A stretch of DNA of 64,000 nt from Campylobacterota bacterium (GCA_013153715.1 JAADDW010000014.1:1-64000), one strand, 5' to 3'. Counted from the stretch's first letter, positions 43,805 to 53,214 are shown. Program-made: numbers and translations. Notes: generated by a model not told the origin, from the sequence alone.

Positions 43805-44889
43805 AGAGAGCTCTCCTCCCCCTCATTCTGGTCCCCCTCCTGACCCTTCTCATCTACCGGGGACTCCCCCTTCTGGAGACGGTGGTCGCCTCCAGACCGA
43901 AACCGGTCACCCCCCGGGGCGATCTTATGGCCCTGGAGAAGACCAATATCGCCATATTTGAGAGGGCGAAGCCCAGCGTCGTTTACATCTCCACCCTCCA
44001 GCAGGTTGTCGATTACTGGAGTATGAATGTCTTCAATCTCCCCAAGGGGACAGGGAGCGGCTTTGTCTGGGACCACTTCGGCCACATTGTGACCAACTAC
44101 CATGTCATCGAGGGGGCCAGTGAGGCCATTGTCACCCTCTCCAACGGCATAGGGTATAGGGCCCGTCTAGTGGGCGCCGATCCAGACCACGATCTGGCCG
44201 TCCTCAAGATCGATCCCGTCCCCGGAGTGATGGAGCCCGTCACAATCGGGAGCAGTGAAGATCTCAAGGTGGGACAGATTGTCTATGCCATCGGCAACCC
44301 CTTCGGGCTGGACTGGACAATGACCATGGGGATTATCTCCGCCCTGGATCGGACTATCGAGGAGGACAATGGAGCCCGCATCGACGGGGCGATCCAAACC
44401 GATGCCGCCATCAATCCCGGAAACTCGGGAGGCCCCCTCCTGGACAGCGCCGGCCGGGTCATCGGCGTCAATACGGCCATCTTCTCTCCCAGTGGAGCCA
44501 GTGCCGGTATCGGGTTCGCCATTCCCATCGACCTAGTCAATAGAGTTGTGAGCTCCATAATCGCCCACGGGCGGTATCTGGAGACCGATCTCGGCATCGT
44601 CAGCGACGATAGGATCAACAGACTCCTCCAGACCCGCTTCAAAATGGGTGGGATAGCCATTCTCGCTGTGAAACCGGGATCGATAGCCCACCGCCTGGGA
44701 CTCCGTCCCACCACCATCTACCCAGATGGACGGGTCCTCTTTGGAGATATTATCGAGAGCCTCGACGGGATCCCCGTCAGGAGTTACGCCCAGCTCAAAG
44801 AGCTCCTCCGGAAGAGGAAGGTGGGAGAGAAGGTGACCCTCGGTATCTTCAGGGAGGGGAGAACAATCTATATGGAGGTTCAGCTGTGA
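43801..44889 (+). CDS. HtrA/Deg-like trypsin-family protease with PDZ domain
   Basis: A 362-residue S1C serine protease. An uncleaved N-terminal anchor or signal (ALLPLILVPLLTLLIYRGLP) is followed by the protease domain with the full triad: His101 (TNYHVIEG), Asp131 (DHDLAVLKI) and Ser209 (NPGNSGGPLL). One PDZ domain lies at about residues 275-360 (VKPGSIAHRLGLRPT, GDIIESLDGIPVRSYAQLKELL). One PDZ and a membrane anchor resemble DegS more than the two-PDZ DegP. It probably works in periplasmic quality control. It overlaps dprA by ATGA and the next small gene by four bases. Confidence 0.9.
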   Translation: MKRALLPLILVPLLTLLIYRGLPLLETVVASRPKPVTPRGDLMALEKTNIAIFERAKPSVVYISTLQQVVDYWSMNVFNLPKGTGSGFVWDHFGHIVTNYHVIEGASEAIVTLSNGIGYRARLVGADPDHDLAVLKIDPVPGVMEPVTIGSSEDLKVGQIVYAIGNPFGLDWTMTMGIISALDRTIEEDNGARIDGAIQTDAAINPGNSGGPLLDSAGRVIGVNTAIFSPSGASAGIGFAIPIDLVNRVVSSIIAHGRYLETDLGIVSDDRINRLLQTRFKMGGIAILAVKPGSIAHRLGLRPTTIYPDGRVLFGDIIESLDGIPVRSYAQLKELLRKRKVGEKVTLGIFREGRTIYMEVQL

Positions 44890-45212
44890 GAAAGAGTATA
44901 TTCCTCACTCTCCTCCTCCCCCTCTTCTCCTTTGACAGGATGGGGGAGATGGAGAGGATCGAGAAGATCATGGAGATCTACCAGAAGAGGTTGAGCTGTC
45001 TCAAGGAGAGGGAGGCTCTAGAGTGTATCGCCCAATTTCCCCTAGAGCCCCGGGGTGACGCCTTGGCCCGCACCTTCGCTATGAGCTTTCCCAAGGCCTA
45101 CTATGCCGCCAAACTGAAGAGGGATATGGAGATTCTGGAGAGGGAACGGCTCTGTTACGGAAAATCCCTGACCCAAGAGGATCTGGAGAGCTGTCTGAAG
45201 GAGGGAGATTAG
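44886..45212 (+). CDS. Small exported Cys-containing protein
   Basis: A 108-residue hypothetical protein with a short hydrophobic N terminus ([20 protein letters not shown]) that could be a signal peptide, then charged helices and four Cys in [10 protein letters not shown] and [14 protein letters not shown] (spacings C-x8-C and C-x12-C). That pattern suggests two disulfides in the periplasm. The start is GTG 44886, overlapping the protease gene as GTGA, so it is translated with it; it might be a substrate, inhibitor or adaptor, which is inference. I recognise no family. Its TAG and the convergent chemoreceptor TAA share the bases TTAG (45209-45212). Confidence 0.65.
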   Translation: MRKSIFLTLLLPLFSFDRMGEMERIEKIMEIYQKRLSCLKEREALECIAQFPLEPRGDALARTFAMSFPKAYYAAKLKRDMEILERERLCYGKSLTQEDLESCLKEGD

Positions 45213-46666
45213 GCGGCCTTTCTCTTCCGCTCCATCTCCATCTCTGTCTCCTTCAAAATCTCATCCAACTTCTCGAAGAGCTGGTGGGAGGTGTTCTCCA
45301 GCTGTTTAAACTCCTCGTAGATCTCCCCTTGGTGGGTGATGAGATACTCCTGGAAGTCGGGCCTGTTGATGAGTTCGATAATCCTCTTGGTATAGTCGTG
45401 GATCATCTTGTGGGGGACCTCTAGCTCCCTGAAGGCCTTGCTGTGTCCGTACATCTGGCGCCCCACGGAGTAGTACCACTGGCCGAAGTCACAGTGTTGA
45501 TGGTCGGTATAGGGGGTCTCGATCTTGCCGCTGAAGAAGTTGCGATAGACAACTTTATTCTTGTAGATGAGGTGGTCCAGTTTAAATTTGGTGATGGTCA
45601 AAATGTTCTGGATTACATTGGCTAACTTGCTTGTCCGTGCCGCATTGTTGGTGAAGGTATCTATCGAATTCCTGAAGTTAGAGAGGATCTGGGCAGATTC
45701 GTTGGCGATACTCTCCATCTTGATAGAGTTGTCGAGGCTCCTCTTACTCTCCTCCTGCAGAAGACCGAGGACCTTCCGCACATCTTCTGTCGATTGCTGG
45801 GTCTTCTCCGCCAACTTCCGCACCTCTTCGGCTACAACGGTGAACCCCTTTCCCATCTCCCCGGCCCGGGCCGCCTCGATGGCGGCATTGAGGGCCAAGA
45901 GGTTGGTCTGATCGGCTATGTCGTTGATCAGTTTGATAATGTCGTTGACATTCTCCGCCTTCTTGTTGAGGGATTCGATGACCTGGTTGGACTCATGGAT
46001 CATCAGAATGAGCTCGTTGAGTTGGTTGACAATCTCATCCAGAGCCTCATTGACCTCCTTGGAGTTTTTCATAGTCTCGTTACTGTTGGAGACAATCTCC
46101 TTGGCCTTCTCTACAGCCCGCAGAAGATCGTTTTTGATAATGGCTAGCCCCCCTGCAACGCCTCCGCCCAGCTGTCCCACCTTGGAGTTGAGCTTCTCCC
46201 TCTCTACGAACTTCTCCTTGGCCACCATACTCTCGATAGACTTGTTGAGGGAGAGGGCCGTCTCCTGAAACTTCCCTCTGTACCGCTTCGTATCTATCTT
46301 CCGAAAATTCTTCTCCTCCAGACCTCGGACAACTGTGGTCACATCCTGGAGAAACCGCTCCACCTGCTTCATGAAGCCCAGCATATTATCGGCCATCTCC
46401 TTAAGTGTTCCTATATCGGTCACCTTAATTGTGTAGTCAAAGGTTCCATTCTTCGCCTTATGGACTACAGCGGAGAGATTGCTCAAATTCCTCCGAATAT
46501 TGAGGACCGTCACGAAGATGATCCAGGCAAAGAGGAAGTTGAGGGCGTTGAGGACCAATATATAATCGAAGCCGTGCTTGTAAATCTGGGCTCCGATGGC
46601 TATTGCGAAGAGGACGATGGAGGCGATGTTGGCATACTGGATCTTCTGCAAAGAGGAGAGCTGCAT
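45209..46666 (-). CDS. Methyl-accepting chemotaxis protein with C-terminal CZB domain
   Basis: A 485-residue chemoreceptor. Two close transmembrane helices ([20 protein letters not shown] and [20 protein letters not shown]) have almost no periplasmic loop between them. A HAMP-like linker and coiled coil follow, and the signalling tip is [22 protein letters not shown] and [14 protein letters not shown]. At the C terminus about residues 365-440 match the chemoreceptor zinc-binding CZB domain ([15 protein letters not shown] and [20 protein letters not shown], with the His/Cys ligands). Family members (for example Helicobacter TlpD) sense zinc or hypochlorous acid cytosolically, so this receptor probably senses an internal signal. 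A sigma-28-like promoter precedes it. Confidence 0.93.
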   Translation of the reverse strand: MQLSSLQKIQYANIASIVLFAIAIGAQIYKHGFDYILVLNALNFLFAWIIFVTVLNIRRNLSNLSAVVHKAKNGTFDYTIKVTDIGTLKEMADNMLGFMKQVERFLQDVTTVVRGLEEKNFRKIDTKRYRGKFQETALSLNKSIESMVAKEKFVEREKLNSKVGQLGGGVAGGLAIIKNDLLRAVEKAKEIVSNSNETMKNSKEVNEALDEIVNQLNELILMIHESNQVIESLNKKAENVNDIIKLINDIADQTNLLALNAAIEAARAGEMGKGFTVVAEEVRKLAEKTQQSTEDVRKVLGLLQEESKRSLDNSIKMESIANESAQILSNFRNSIDTFTNNAARTSKLANVIQNILTITKFKLDHLIYKNKVVYRNFFSGKIETPYTDHQHCDFGQWYYSVGRQMYGHSKAFRELEVPHKMIHDYTKRIIELINRPDFQEYLITHQGEIYEEFKQLENTSHQLFEKLDEILKETEMEMERKRKAA

Positions 46667-46701
46667 ACCCCGTTCCTTTTTACTCTGAGTTTTGAACCTT
46701 A

Positions 46702-46728
46702 TTATCGTCTTAGCTAAAACTAATTTTA
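46702..46728 (-). promoter_or_regulatory. Sigma-28 (FliA) type promoter for the chemoreceptor
   Basis: On the minus strand, TAAA (plus 46725-46728), exactly 15 bases, then GACGATAA (plus 46702-46709). This is one mismatch from the flagellar sigma-28 consensus TAAA-N15-GCCGATAA. The element ends 35 bases before the receptor ATG. An overlapping GATAAT could also serve sigma-70. It fits a motility regulon gene. Confidence 0.65.
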
Positions 46729-46732
46729 GTTT

Positions 46733-47464
46733 TTATTTTAAAATAACCCTGGCTTTCAGGGGCTGAACGGGGCGATTGTTCTCTCCCATTACCTTCCTGA
46801 ACCTCTCAATCTGCTCCTTGCTGGCTGTGACACTCTCTTTGAAGAGAATCCAGCGGACCCCTTCGGTACAGGGAGGCGTTGTGAAGGAGCCGTTATAGCG
46901 GTAGTAATCCAGTACCCTCGGAAAGAGTTCACCGGGGTTGAACATCTCCCGGAGCTGGACCTCCTTCCCCTCCTCTCCACTCAAATCGTTGAGTATCTTC
47001 TCAAGGGCCTTGTTCTCCTTCCCCTCTACGAAGAAGAGGGCTACAACCAGATAGTCCCCTCCGTCGCTCCTATGGACAAAGTGGGCCTCCATGGGGAAAC
47101 TCTTCCCTTCAACCCTATTCTCGCTAGGGGTATGGAAGTGGAACTGGAGGAGCTTGAACTTGATCCCATCGACTGTGGTGATGTTGGGCCCCATAGTTGT
47201 CACTTTGATGGTATGGCCATTGTTGACGACACTCCGGGCATTACCGCTGTACACAATATCCAGCTTGGGAAGTTCTCCCTCAATGAATCTGTTGAGATCG
47301 ACGGGAGATTGATTGACCCCCTCCTTACACATTCGGAAGGCGGGATCGAGATCGCCCCAGTGGGCAGGACCCACATCTCCGCTATACCCCCAGTGGACCT
47401 TTCCCCCGCCGCTGGCCACGGCAACACTCAAAGAGACCGCTAGACTCAGTAGGATCTGTCTCAT
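46733..47464 (-). CDS. Alpha-class carbonic anhydrase, periplasmic
   Basis: A 243-residue alpha-carbonic anhydrase with a signal peptide (MRQILLSLAVSLSVAVAS). The three zinc His ligands are in LLQFHFHTPSEN (His109, His111) and EAHFVH (His128), with NQSPVDL and SFTTPPCTEGVRW also conserved. It interconverts CO2 and bicarbonate in the periplasm, useful for carbon supply or pH. ATG 47464 with AAGGAG five bases upstream is a better start than GTG 47470. It trails the Fe-S protein gene in the argF-hemN operon, and ends 67 bases before the chemoreceptor start. Confidence 0.95.
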   Translation of the reverse strand: MRQILLSLAVSLSVAVASGGGKVHWGYSGDVGPAHWGDLDPAFRMCKEGVNQSPVDLNRFIEGELPKLDIVYSGNARSVVNNGHTIKVTTMGPNITTVDGIKFKLLQFHFHTPSENRVEGKSFPMEAHFVHRSDGGDYLVVALFFVEGKENKALEKILNDLSGEEGKEVQLREMFNPGELFPRVLDYYRYNGSFTTPPCTEGVRWILFKESVTASKEQIERFRKVMGENNRPVQPLKARVILK

Positions 47465-47466
47465 AA

Positions 47467-48750
47467 TCACTCCTTCTGTTGGTGTAGAGCTTCGGCAATG
47501 AGCTCAATGGGATTTTTGAAGATAACTTGGCTCCCCCGTTGGTAGAGGGCGTTGGAGATCTGGACCCGGCAGGCACTGCATTCGGCGGCTACAATCTCGG
47601 CACCTGTTCCGTCGATCATAGCCGCCTTTGGCTTTCCAGCGGCCTCCGCCAGATGGAACCGCTCCGTCTGGATCGTCACCCCTCCAAACCCACAGCACCG
47701 CTCCGGATCCTCCATCTCCAGAAGCCGATAGGGGGAGAGGAGCTCTCTGGGCTCCCTCCAGACCCCCTGGACCTTCCGGGCATGACAGGGATCGTGGTAG
47801 GTCACACTCTTCCCAACCTCCCTCCCCTCCAAGAGTTTGGGGAGATCGGTATGGTGGTAGAGCCACTCCGTCGCCAGAAAAAGCTTCTGGGTTACCCGTT
47901 TGGCCCGCTCCGCCCACTCCTCCATCCCCCTATTTCTGAAGAAGACCTCCCAATCATGCTTCATCATGGCGCTACAGGTGGCCTCGGGTACCAGAATGGC
48001 CTCCACCTCATCGATGAATCCCTCGAAGTAGGCGATATTGGATTTGGCCAGATACTCTACAGTCGAGAAGTCACCGGTGAAGTAGGCCGGAGCTCCACAG
48101 CACTTCTGCTCCTTGGGAATGAATATCCGATAACCGAGCTCCTCTAGAACGGAGACCAGAGCATCTCCAATCTCGGTGTAGTTGTAGTTGGCCAGACAGC
48201 CGATGAAGATGGCCACCCTCCCCTTCTCCCCCTTCCCCAACTCTTCAGGGTATTTCTGGAGGAAGCTGATAGATCTCATGGAGGGGAGGAGCCGCCCCTT
48301 CTTGACCATGGGAAGTCCCAATCGGGGGAGGAGTCCCCGCTTCAGACCCTCCTCTTTCAGAATACAGGAGTGGAAGGTGTAGCCCAACTTGTTGGCCAGA
48401 TCCATAGCCCACCTGTGGCGGAGGAGCCAGAAGAAGAGCCTCTTGTACCAGGCGATCCCATACTTCTTGGCGATCTCCGCCCGGACCTCCTCGATGACCA
48501 TATCGGTGGGAAGGGAGTTGGGGCAGACCTGGACACAGGTGGTACAGAGAAAACAGCTCTCAAATATCTCCTTGGCCTCCCTGTCCAGAGGGAGCCTCCC
48601 CTTCTCATAGTTGCCTAGGAGCTCTATGAAGCCCCGAGGGCTGGTGGTCTCATCTGGATTGACCTGGTGGATTGTACAGCCGGGAATACACTTTCCACAC
48701 TTGATACAGGCATCGCTTACAGCACTGAAGTTGAACATGGACTTCCTCAT
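47467..48750 (-). CDS. CCG-domain (Fe-S)-binding oxidoreductase subunit
   Basis: A 427-residue cytosolic protein with two [4Fe-4S] clusters near the N terminus, Cys15/18/21/25 (CIKCGKCIPGC) and Cys66/69/72/76 (CFLCTTCVQVC), and two cysteine-rich CCG domains (CCGAPAYFTGD and RCCGFGG). This is the layout of GlcF, LutA, GlpC and HdrB-like subunits, which pass electrons from a flavoprotein or thiol to a carrier. No flavin partner is adjacent; the neighbours are hemN (overlap) and carbonic anhydrase. A role with HemN as electron donor is imaginable but unsupported. Substrate unknown. Confidence 0.9.
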   Translation of the reverse strand: MRKSMFNFSAVSDACIKCGKCIPGCTIHQVNPDETTSPRGFIELLGNYEKGRLPLDREAKEIFESCFLCTTCVQVCPNSLPTDMVIEEVRAEIAKKYGIAWYKRLFFWLLRHRWAMDLANKLGYTFHSCILKEEGLKRGLLPRLGLPMVKKGRLLPSMRSISFLQKYPEELGKGEKGRVAIFIGCLANYNYTEIGDALVSVLEELGYRIFIPKEQKCCGAPAYFTGDFSTVEYLAKSNIAYFEGFIDEVEAILVPEATCSAMMKHDWEVFFRNRGMEEWAERAKRVTQKLFLATEWLYHHTDLPKLLEGREVGKSVTYHDPCHARKVQGVWREPRELLSPYRLLEMEDPERCCGFGGVTIQTERFHLAEAAGKPKAAMIDGTGAEIVAAECSACRVQISNALYQRGSQVIFKNPIELIAEALHQQKE

Positions 48751-50114
48751 ACGGTCTTACTGAAGACCTTTTTACCCTCTCCGTGTCTCTTCATGTAGGC
48801 GTCAAAGGGCATAACAATATTTCTGATCAGGAGGGTTCCGGTCTCACTTACCCTAATGGTCTCCGGAGTGATCTCCACCAATCCCTCCCGTTCAAACTCC
48901 TCCAACTCTTTGAGGGAGTCGGCAAAATACTCTCTGAAATCGATCCCAAACTCCTCCTCCACCTTGGGAATGTGGAGTTTGAAATTGGCCATCAGCTCCA
49001 TAATGACCATTTTCCGTATCTTGTCGTCTCGGGTCAGGAGGACCCCCCGATGGTAGGGGAGTCTTCCGTTGTCGATGGCCTCCTCATACCGCCCCATCTC
49101 CTTGTAGTTCTGGGCGTAGTAATCCTCTCCCTCGCCGATACTTGTCAACCCTATACCGATGAGGTCGGCTCCCCCCTTGGTTGTGTACCCCTGGAAATTC
49201 CTGTGGAGCTCCCCCTTCTCTATGGCCTTGAAGAGCTCGTCGTCCGGCTTGGCAAAGTGGTCCATACCGATCATCTTGTAGCCGTGGGAGGTGAGGAAAT
49301 CGATGGTATATTTGAGAATGGCCAATTTCAGATCGGGAGAGGGGAGGGTTGTCTCATCTATCTTCCTCATCGTCTTCTTGAGCCACGGCACATGGGCGTA
49401 ATTGAAAACGGCAAGTCTATCTGGATCGAGCCCCAATGTCAACTCCAGGGTTCTCTGGAAGCTCTCCAAGGTTTGGAAGGGGAGGCCGTAGATGAGGTCT
49501 ATATTGACACTCTCCATACCGTACTCTCGGGCCAGCTCTACGGCCCTTGCGGTCTCCTCCAGACTCTGAATTCTATGGACCGCCTCCTGGACCCGGGGAT
49601 CGAAATCCTGAACCCCGAAGCTGACCCTGTTGAAGCCGCCCCGGGCCAGAACCTCCATATGGTCTCGGGTCAGAAAGCGGGGATCGATCTCACAGCTCAC
49701 CTCGGCATCTCCACTCCAGTTGGGAAAGCTCTCCTTGATGGCGGAGATGATCTCCTCCAGCTGGCCAGGGGAGAAGAATGTGGGCGTCCCCCCTCCAAAG
49801 TGGAGCTGGATGACCGATCGGGAGCTCTCTATCTCCCGGGTCAGGAGTCGGAGCTCCCGCTTCAGATAGTCGATATACCGCTCCTTCTTCTCCTCCTTCG
49901 ATGTGAAGACCACATTACAGCCACAGAAGTAGCAGGCACTCCTGCAGAAGGGGAGGTGGAAGTAGAGGGAGAGGGGGGTCTCCCTTTTCTGACTGTGGAG
50001 TCTCTCCAGATACTGGTTGTAGCTGAACTCCTCGCTAAACTCTACCGCTGTAGGGTAGCTGGTATAGCGGGGACCTGGACGGGAGTATTTCTTGAACTTC
50101 TCAAAATCTATCAT
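48747..50114 (-). CDS. hemN: Oxygen-independent coproporphyrinogen III oxidase
   Basis: A 455-residue radical-SAM enzyme converting coproporphyrinogen III to protoporphyrinogen IX without oxygen. The cluster motif CxxxCxxC is in HLPFCRSACYFCGC (Cys57, Cys61, Cys64), with Cys66 as in true HemN. The GGGTPT motif is in LHFGGGTPTFFSP, and the second SAM region is VSFGVQDFDPRVQ. The length (about 455) matches HemN rather than the shorter HemW. It overlaps both neighbours by four bases. Heme demand fits ccsBA and the c-cytochrome economy. Confidence 0.95.
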   Translation of the reverse strand: MIDFEKFKKYSRPGPRYTSYPTAVEFSEEFSYNQYLERLHSQKRETPLSLYFHLPFCRSACYFCGCNVVFTSKEEKKERYIDYLKRELRLLTREIESSRSVIQLHFGGGTPTFFSPGQLEEIISAIKESFPNWSGDAEVSCEIDPRFLTRDHMEVLARGGFNRVSFGVQDFDPRVQEAVHRIQSLEETARAVELAREYGMESVNIDLIYGLPFQTLESFQRTLELTLGLDPDRLAVFNYAHVPWLKKTMRKIDETTLPSPDLKLAILKYTIDFLTSHGYKMIGMDHFAKPDDELFKAIEKGELHRNFQGYTTKGGADLIGIGLTSIGEGEDYYAQNYKEMGRYEEAIDNGRLPYHRGVLLTRDDKIRKMVIMELMANFKLHIPKVEEEFGIDFREYFADSLKELEEFEREGLVEITPETIRVSETGTLLIRNIVMPFDAYMKRHGEGKKVFSKTV

Positions 50115-50611
50115 TGTTGCTCCGTTGGCGGTTGGAGTGGAAACTGCTTGAGGTTCATGAAGAGGTTGGGGTGGTTCTTCTTGATCTCCTTGATGAGCCT
50201 CTTGATGTCTATATCGAGGACATTCTTATTCTGGGACTCGGCCAGCCTCTTCTGGATCTCACTCATGGCGACGACCCAGACATCATTGAAATCGATGGGC
50301 AGGTTCTCTAAAATGGCCTTCTCCAGCTTCAGATTGAAATTCTCATACTTGGTCTCGTTGAGGGACTTGATGAGTTGGAGAAGGGACTCGATGGAGGAGA
50401 GGAGGTAGACCTTTCCCTCTCCATCGACGACAAACCAGGGGGCTTTATTCTCCCAACTCCCCTGAATGAGTTCGAGAATCTTCTTGTCTGGGTCGTCGGT
50501 ATCGGTGAGACGGACCACAGTCACATTTTGGGGATTCTCAATACCGAGATCGGTAGCCAGCTTGTTAATCTTGGCCAACAGGTTCTCTCCATCGACTTTA
50601 GCAGGTTCCAC
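50111..50611 (-). CDS. DUF2603 family protein
   Basis: A 166-residue soluble protein with no catalytic motif I recognise; N terminus VEPAKVDGENLLAKINKLAT, core VVRLTDTDDPDKKILELIQGSWENKAPWFVVDGEGKVYLL. It corresponds in position to Campylobacter Cj0993c, a protein between hemN and argF annotated as DUF2603. The function is not known. The start is GTG 50611, three bases after the argF stop. The conserved context suggests a link to heme or arginine synthesis, but no direct evidence. Confidence 0.7.
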   Translation of the reverse strand: MEPAKVDGENLLAKINKLATDLGIENPQNVTVVRLTDTDDPDKKILELIQGSWENKAPWFVVDGEGKVYLLSSIESLLQLIKSLNETKYENFNLKLEKAILENLPIDFNDVWVVAMSEIQKRLAESQNKNVLDIDIKRLIKEIKKNHPNLFMNLKQFPLQPPTEQQ

Positions 50612-50614
50612 CTC

Positions 50615-51538
50615 TCAGCTCCTTTGTCTATCGAGCCAGACCATAATCCCCTTCTGGGCGTGGAGACGGTTCTCGGCTTCGGTGAAGATCTCCTCTGCAT
50701 GGGCTTCAAAGAGCTCTTCGCTCACCTCGTACCCTCTGTAGGCGGGGAGGCAGTGGAGGAAGATGGCGTCCTCCTTGGCCAAGGCCATGAGATCGCTATC
50801 CACCATGAACCCTTGAAAATCTCGGAGCCTCTGCTCCCTCTCCTCCTCCTGTCCCATGCTGATCCATGTATCGGTGGTCACCACATCGGCCCCCACCACA
50901 GCCTCCCGAGGGTCGTGGAGGAGCTCGATGGTCGCTCCACTCTCCCGGGCAAACTCTAGGGCATCTGCCACCACCCTCTCCTGGGGTTCGTACCCCTTCG
51001 GCGTGGCAATTCTGAGGGTGAACCCCAACTTACTGGCCAGCATGAGCCAGCTGTGGGCCATATTGTTGCCATCTCCCACATAGGCAACCACAGGGTCCCG
51101 ATCCTTTCCAAACTCCACCATTGTAAGGTAGTCGGCCATCAGCTGGACAGGGTGGTACTCATTGGTGAGGCCGTTGATGACCGGAACTTGGGAGTAGGCG
51201 GCAAACTCCTCCAGAGTACTCTGCTCAAAGGTTCTGATCATAACCATATCGCACATTCTGCTGATGACCCGGGCGGTATCCTTCATGGGCTCCCCCCTCC
51301 CGAGCTGGAGATCGTTCCTGCTCAGGAAGAGCCCCACACCTCCCAGCTGGTAGATACCGACCTCGAAACTGACCCGGGTCCGTGTCGAACTCTTCTCGAA
51401 AATCATGGCCAGGGTCTGGTTCTCCAAATAGGGAATGAACTCCCTCCGCTTCGCTTCGGCCTTGATCTTTATGGCGAGGGCGATCATCTCCAAAATCGCA
51501 TCTCTACTGAAATCCCTCAGGGTCAAAAAGTGGCGCAA
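50615..51538 (-). CDS. argF: Ornithine carbamoyltransferase
   Basis: A 307-residue enzyme condensing carbamoyl phosphate and ornithine to citrulline in arginine synthesis. The carbamoyl-phosphate motif is [14 protein letters not shown], with [20 protein letters not shown] and the ornithine-binding [11 protein letters not shown] and [10 protein letters not shown] in order. The start is TTG 51538 with AAGGAG six bases upstream. It opens the argF-DUF2603-hemN-FeS-carbonic anhydrase operon. Its leader contains two strong hairpins and starts from a promoter inside the hemB stop. Confidence 0.96.
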   Translation of the reverse strand: MRHFLTLRDFSRDAILEMIALAIKIKAEAKRREFIPYLENQTLAMIFEKSSTRTRVSFEVGIYQLGGVGLFLSRNDLQLGRGEPMKDTARVISRMCDMVMIRTFEQSTLEEFAAYSQVPVINGLTNEYHPVQLMADYLTMVEFGKDRDPVVAYVGDGNNMAHSWLMLASKLGFTLRIATPKGYEPQERVVADALEFARESGATIELLHDPREAVVGADVVTTDTWISMGQEEEREQRLRDFQGFMVDSDLMALAKEDAIFLHCLPAYRGYEVSEELFEAHAEEIFTEAENRLHAQKGIMVWLDRQRS

Positions 51539-51566
51539 CTACTCTCCTTTGAGCCAAAATTGGTGG

Positions 51567-51622
51567 CCCCCCGCTCCCATCGGGGGGGTTGAGTCTCTCC
51601 CTCCACCCCCTCCCGTGGGGTG
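51567..51622 (-). promoter_or_regulatory. Two-hairpin leader between hemB and argF
   Basis: CCCCCCG (51567-51573) pairs with CGGGGGG (51581-51587), and CACCCC (51604-51609) pairs with GGGGTG (51617-51622). Both hairpins lie after the TATAAT at 51631-51636. They could end hemB read-through or modulate argF. No T-run follows either one and no leader peptide is obvious. Confidence 0.45.
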
Positions 51623-51630
51623 AAAAGATA

Positions 51631-51636
51631 ATTATA
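51631..51636 (-). promoter_or_regulatory. -10 element for argF overlapping hemB stop codon
   Basis: Minus strand TTTTAGTATAATTATC: the TATAAT hexamer includes the hemB TAA (51632-51634). It would start an argF transcript with a leader of about 85 bases. Confidence 0.5.
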
Positions 51637-52600
51637 CTAAAAGTCGAGCCGCCTCCTTGGCGTGGTAGCTGATGATCAGATCGGCCCCCGCCCTCTTGAA
51701 GGCCAAGAGGGTCTCCATCATCACCCTCTCGTAGTCGATGACCCCCGCCCGGCCGGCCATCTTCATCATCGAATACTCCCCGCTCACATTATAGACGGCC
51801 AGGGGGAGGAGGGTGGCCTCCCGAATATCCCGAATAATATCGAGATAGGCCAGGCCCGGCTTCACCATGAGAATGTCGGCCCCCTCCCTCTCATCTTCCA
51901 GACTCTCCAGAATGGCCTCCCTCCTGTTGGCCGGATCCATCTGGTAGCTCTTCCGATCCCCGAAGCTGGGAGCCGACTCGGCCACATCCCTAAAGGGGCC
52001 GTAGTAGCCGCTGGCAAATTTGGTAGAGTAGCTCATAATGGGAATATGGGAGAACCCGGCCCCATCGAGGGCTGAGCGGATCGCCTCCACCATTCCATCC
52101 ATCATACCGCTGGGGGCGATCATATCACTCCCTGCCCGGGCATGGACGACAGCCTGTTTTCCCAGGAGTTCCAGGGTACTATCGTTGTCCACCGTCTGGA
52201 GCCTCGGATCGAGGAGACCACAGTGGCCGTGATCCGTATATTCACAGAAGCAGAGGTCGGTAATCACCACCATATCGGGGTGGGCCTCCTTGAGGGCCCT
52301 CACAGCTCTCCCTATGATGCCGTGGTCACAGAGGGCGTCGCTCCCCACACTATCCTTCACATCGGGAATTCCGAAGAGGATAACGGCCCCTATCCCCAAC
52401 TCCTTGAGCTCTTGAGCCTCCCTGACAACCTCATCGATACTCATCTGGTAGACTCCGGGCATAGAGGGGATCTCCCTCCGGATCCCCTCTCCGCTCCTGA
52501 CAAAGAGGGGGTAGATGAAGTCCTCCACCGAGAGTCTGGTCTCCTGGACCAACCTACGGATCCCTGGATTGAGCCGTAACCGCCTGAACCGTTTGAACAT
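51632..52600 (-). CDS. hemB: Porphobilinogen synthase (delta-aminolevulinate dehydratase)
   Basis: A 322-residue enzyme joining two 5-aminolevulinates to porphobilinogen. The Schiff-base lysines are in [17 protein letters not shown] and [16 protein letters not shown]. The metal loop [17 protein letters not shown] carries three Cys, so a zinc site is likely. The start ATG 52600 ([11 protein letters not shown]) has AGGTGG upstream. It diverges from ribA with overlapping promoters and precedes argF, as in Campylobacter. It supplies tetrapyrroles for the cytochromes that CcsBA matures. Confidence 0.97.
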   Translation of the reverse strand: MFKRFRRLRLNPGIRRLVQETRLSVEDFIYPLFVRSGEGIRREIPSMPGVYQMSIDEVVREAQELKELGIGAVILFGIPDVKDSVGSDALCDHGIIGRAVRALKEAHPDMVVITDLCFCEYTDHGHCGLLDPRLQTVDNDSTLELLGKQAVVHARAGSDMIAPSGMMDGMVEAIRSALDGAGFSHIPIMSYSTKFASGYYGPFRDVAESAPSFGDRKSYQMDPANRREAILESLEDEREGADILMVKPGLAYLDIIRDIREATLLPLAVYNVSGEYSMMKMAGRAGVIDYERVMMETLLAFKRAGADLIISYHAKEAARLLV

Positions 52601-52620
52601 ATACCACCTTTTGATATAAT
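52593..52620 (+). promoter_or_regulatory. Sigma-70 promoter for ribA
   Basis: TTGAAC (52593-52598), 16 bases, TATAAT (52615-52620), with the ribA ATG 30 bases on. The -35 lies within the first codons of the divergent hemB gene. This is one of the few promoters here with a recognisable -35. Confidence 0.6.
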
Positions 52621-52628
52621 GTAACTCA

Positions 52629-52634
52629 ATTTTA
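52629..52634 (-). promoter_or_regulatory. Extended -10 element for hemB
   Basis: Minus strand TTTTGGTAAAATTGAG gives TGGTAAAAT 29 bases before the hemB ATG. Its transcript start would fall on the ribA -10, so the two promoters should interfere. Confidence 0.5.
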
Positions 52635-52650
52635 CCAAAAGATATGGAAG

Positions 52651-53214
52651 ATGGAGATTAAAGTCAGTGAAGTTGCCAACCTGCCTACCCGCTACGGCAC
52701 ATTCAAGATCCAGTGCTTCGCCCAGGACTGCAAGGAGCATCTGGTCCTCTTCACAGACCCCCTTCCAGAGATCCCCGTTGTACGGGTCCACTCCGAATGT
52801 CTGACAGGCGATGTCCTGGGAAGTCTCAAATGTGACTGCGGAGAGCAGTTGGAGCGGGCCCTCTCGACCATAGCGGAGGAGGGGGGACTCCTCATCTATC
52901 TCCGCCAAGAGGGGAGAAATATCGGCCTCCTCAACAAGGTGAACGCCTACGCCCTCCAGGATAGGGGGCTCGACACAATTGAGGCCAACCACCAGCTGGG
53001 CTTCTCGGCAGACGAGCGGACCTATGAGATGGTCGAATTCATTATGGAGTTCTACAATATCAAGAAGATACGGCTCCTCACCAACAATCCCAAAAAGATG
53101 GAGAGCCTCAAGGGGGTCCAAATCATTGAGAGGATCCCGATCACAATAGAGCCCAATCCCCATAACAGAGGGTATCTGAAGGTCAAGAGGGAGAAGATGG
53201 GACACCTTCTGTGA
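52651..53214 (+). CDS. ribA: GTP cyclohydrolase II
   Basis: A 187-residue stand-alone GTP cyclohydrolase II that opens GTP in the first step of riboflavin synthesis. The zinc Cys residues are in [16 protein letters not shown] (Cys50, Cys61, Cys63), followed by [17 protein letters not shown] and the GTP-binding region. It is not fused to a RibB domain. ATG 52651 follows GGAAG; an ATG at 52644 leads straight to a stop. It overlaps rsmG by four bases (GTGA). Campylobacter has the same hemB-ribA-gidB arrangement. Confidence 0.96.
   Translation: MEIKVSEVANLPTRYGTFKIQCFAQDCKEHLVLFTDPLPEIPVVRVHSECLTGDVLGSLKCDCGEQLERALSTIAEEGGLLIYLRQEGRNIGLLNKVNAYALQDRGLDTIEANHQLGFSADERTYEMVEFIMEFYNIKKIRLLTNNPKKMESLKGVQIIERIPITIEPNPHNRGYLKVKREKMGHLL

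Noticed and set aside
48783-50408. 541-codon rightward frame opposite hemN
   Set aside because: Antisense to hemN and DUF2603; hydrophobic/acidic mixture typical of shadow translation.
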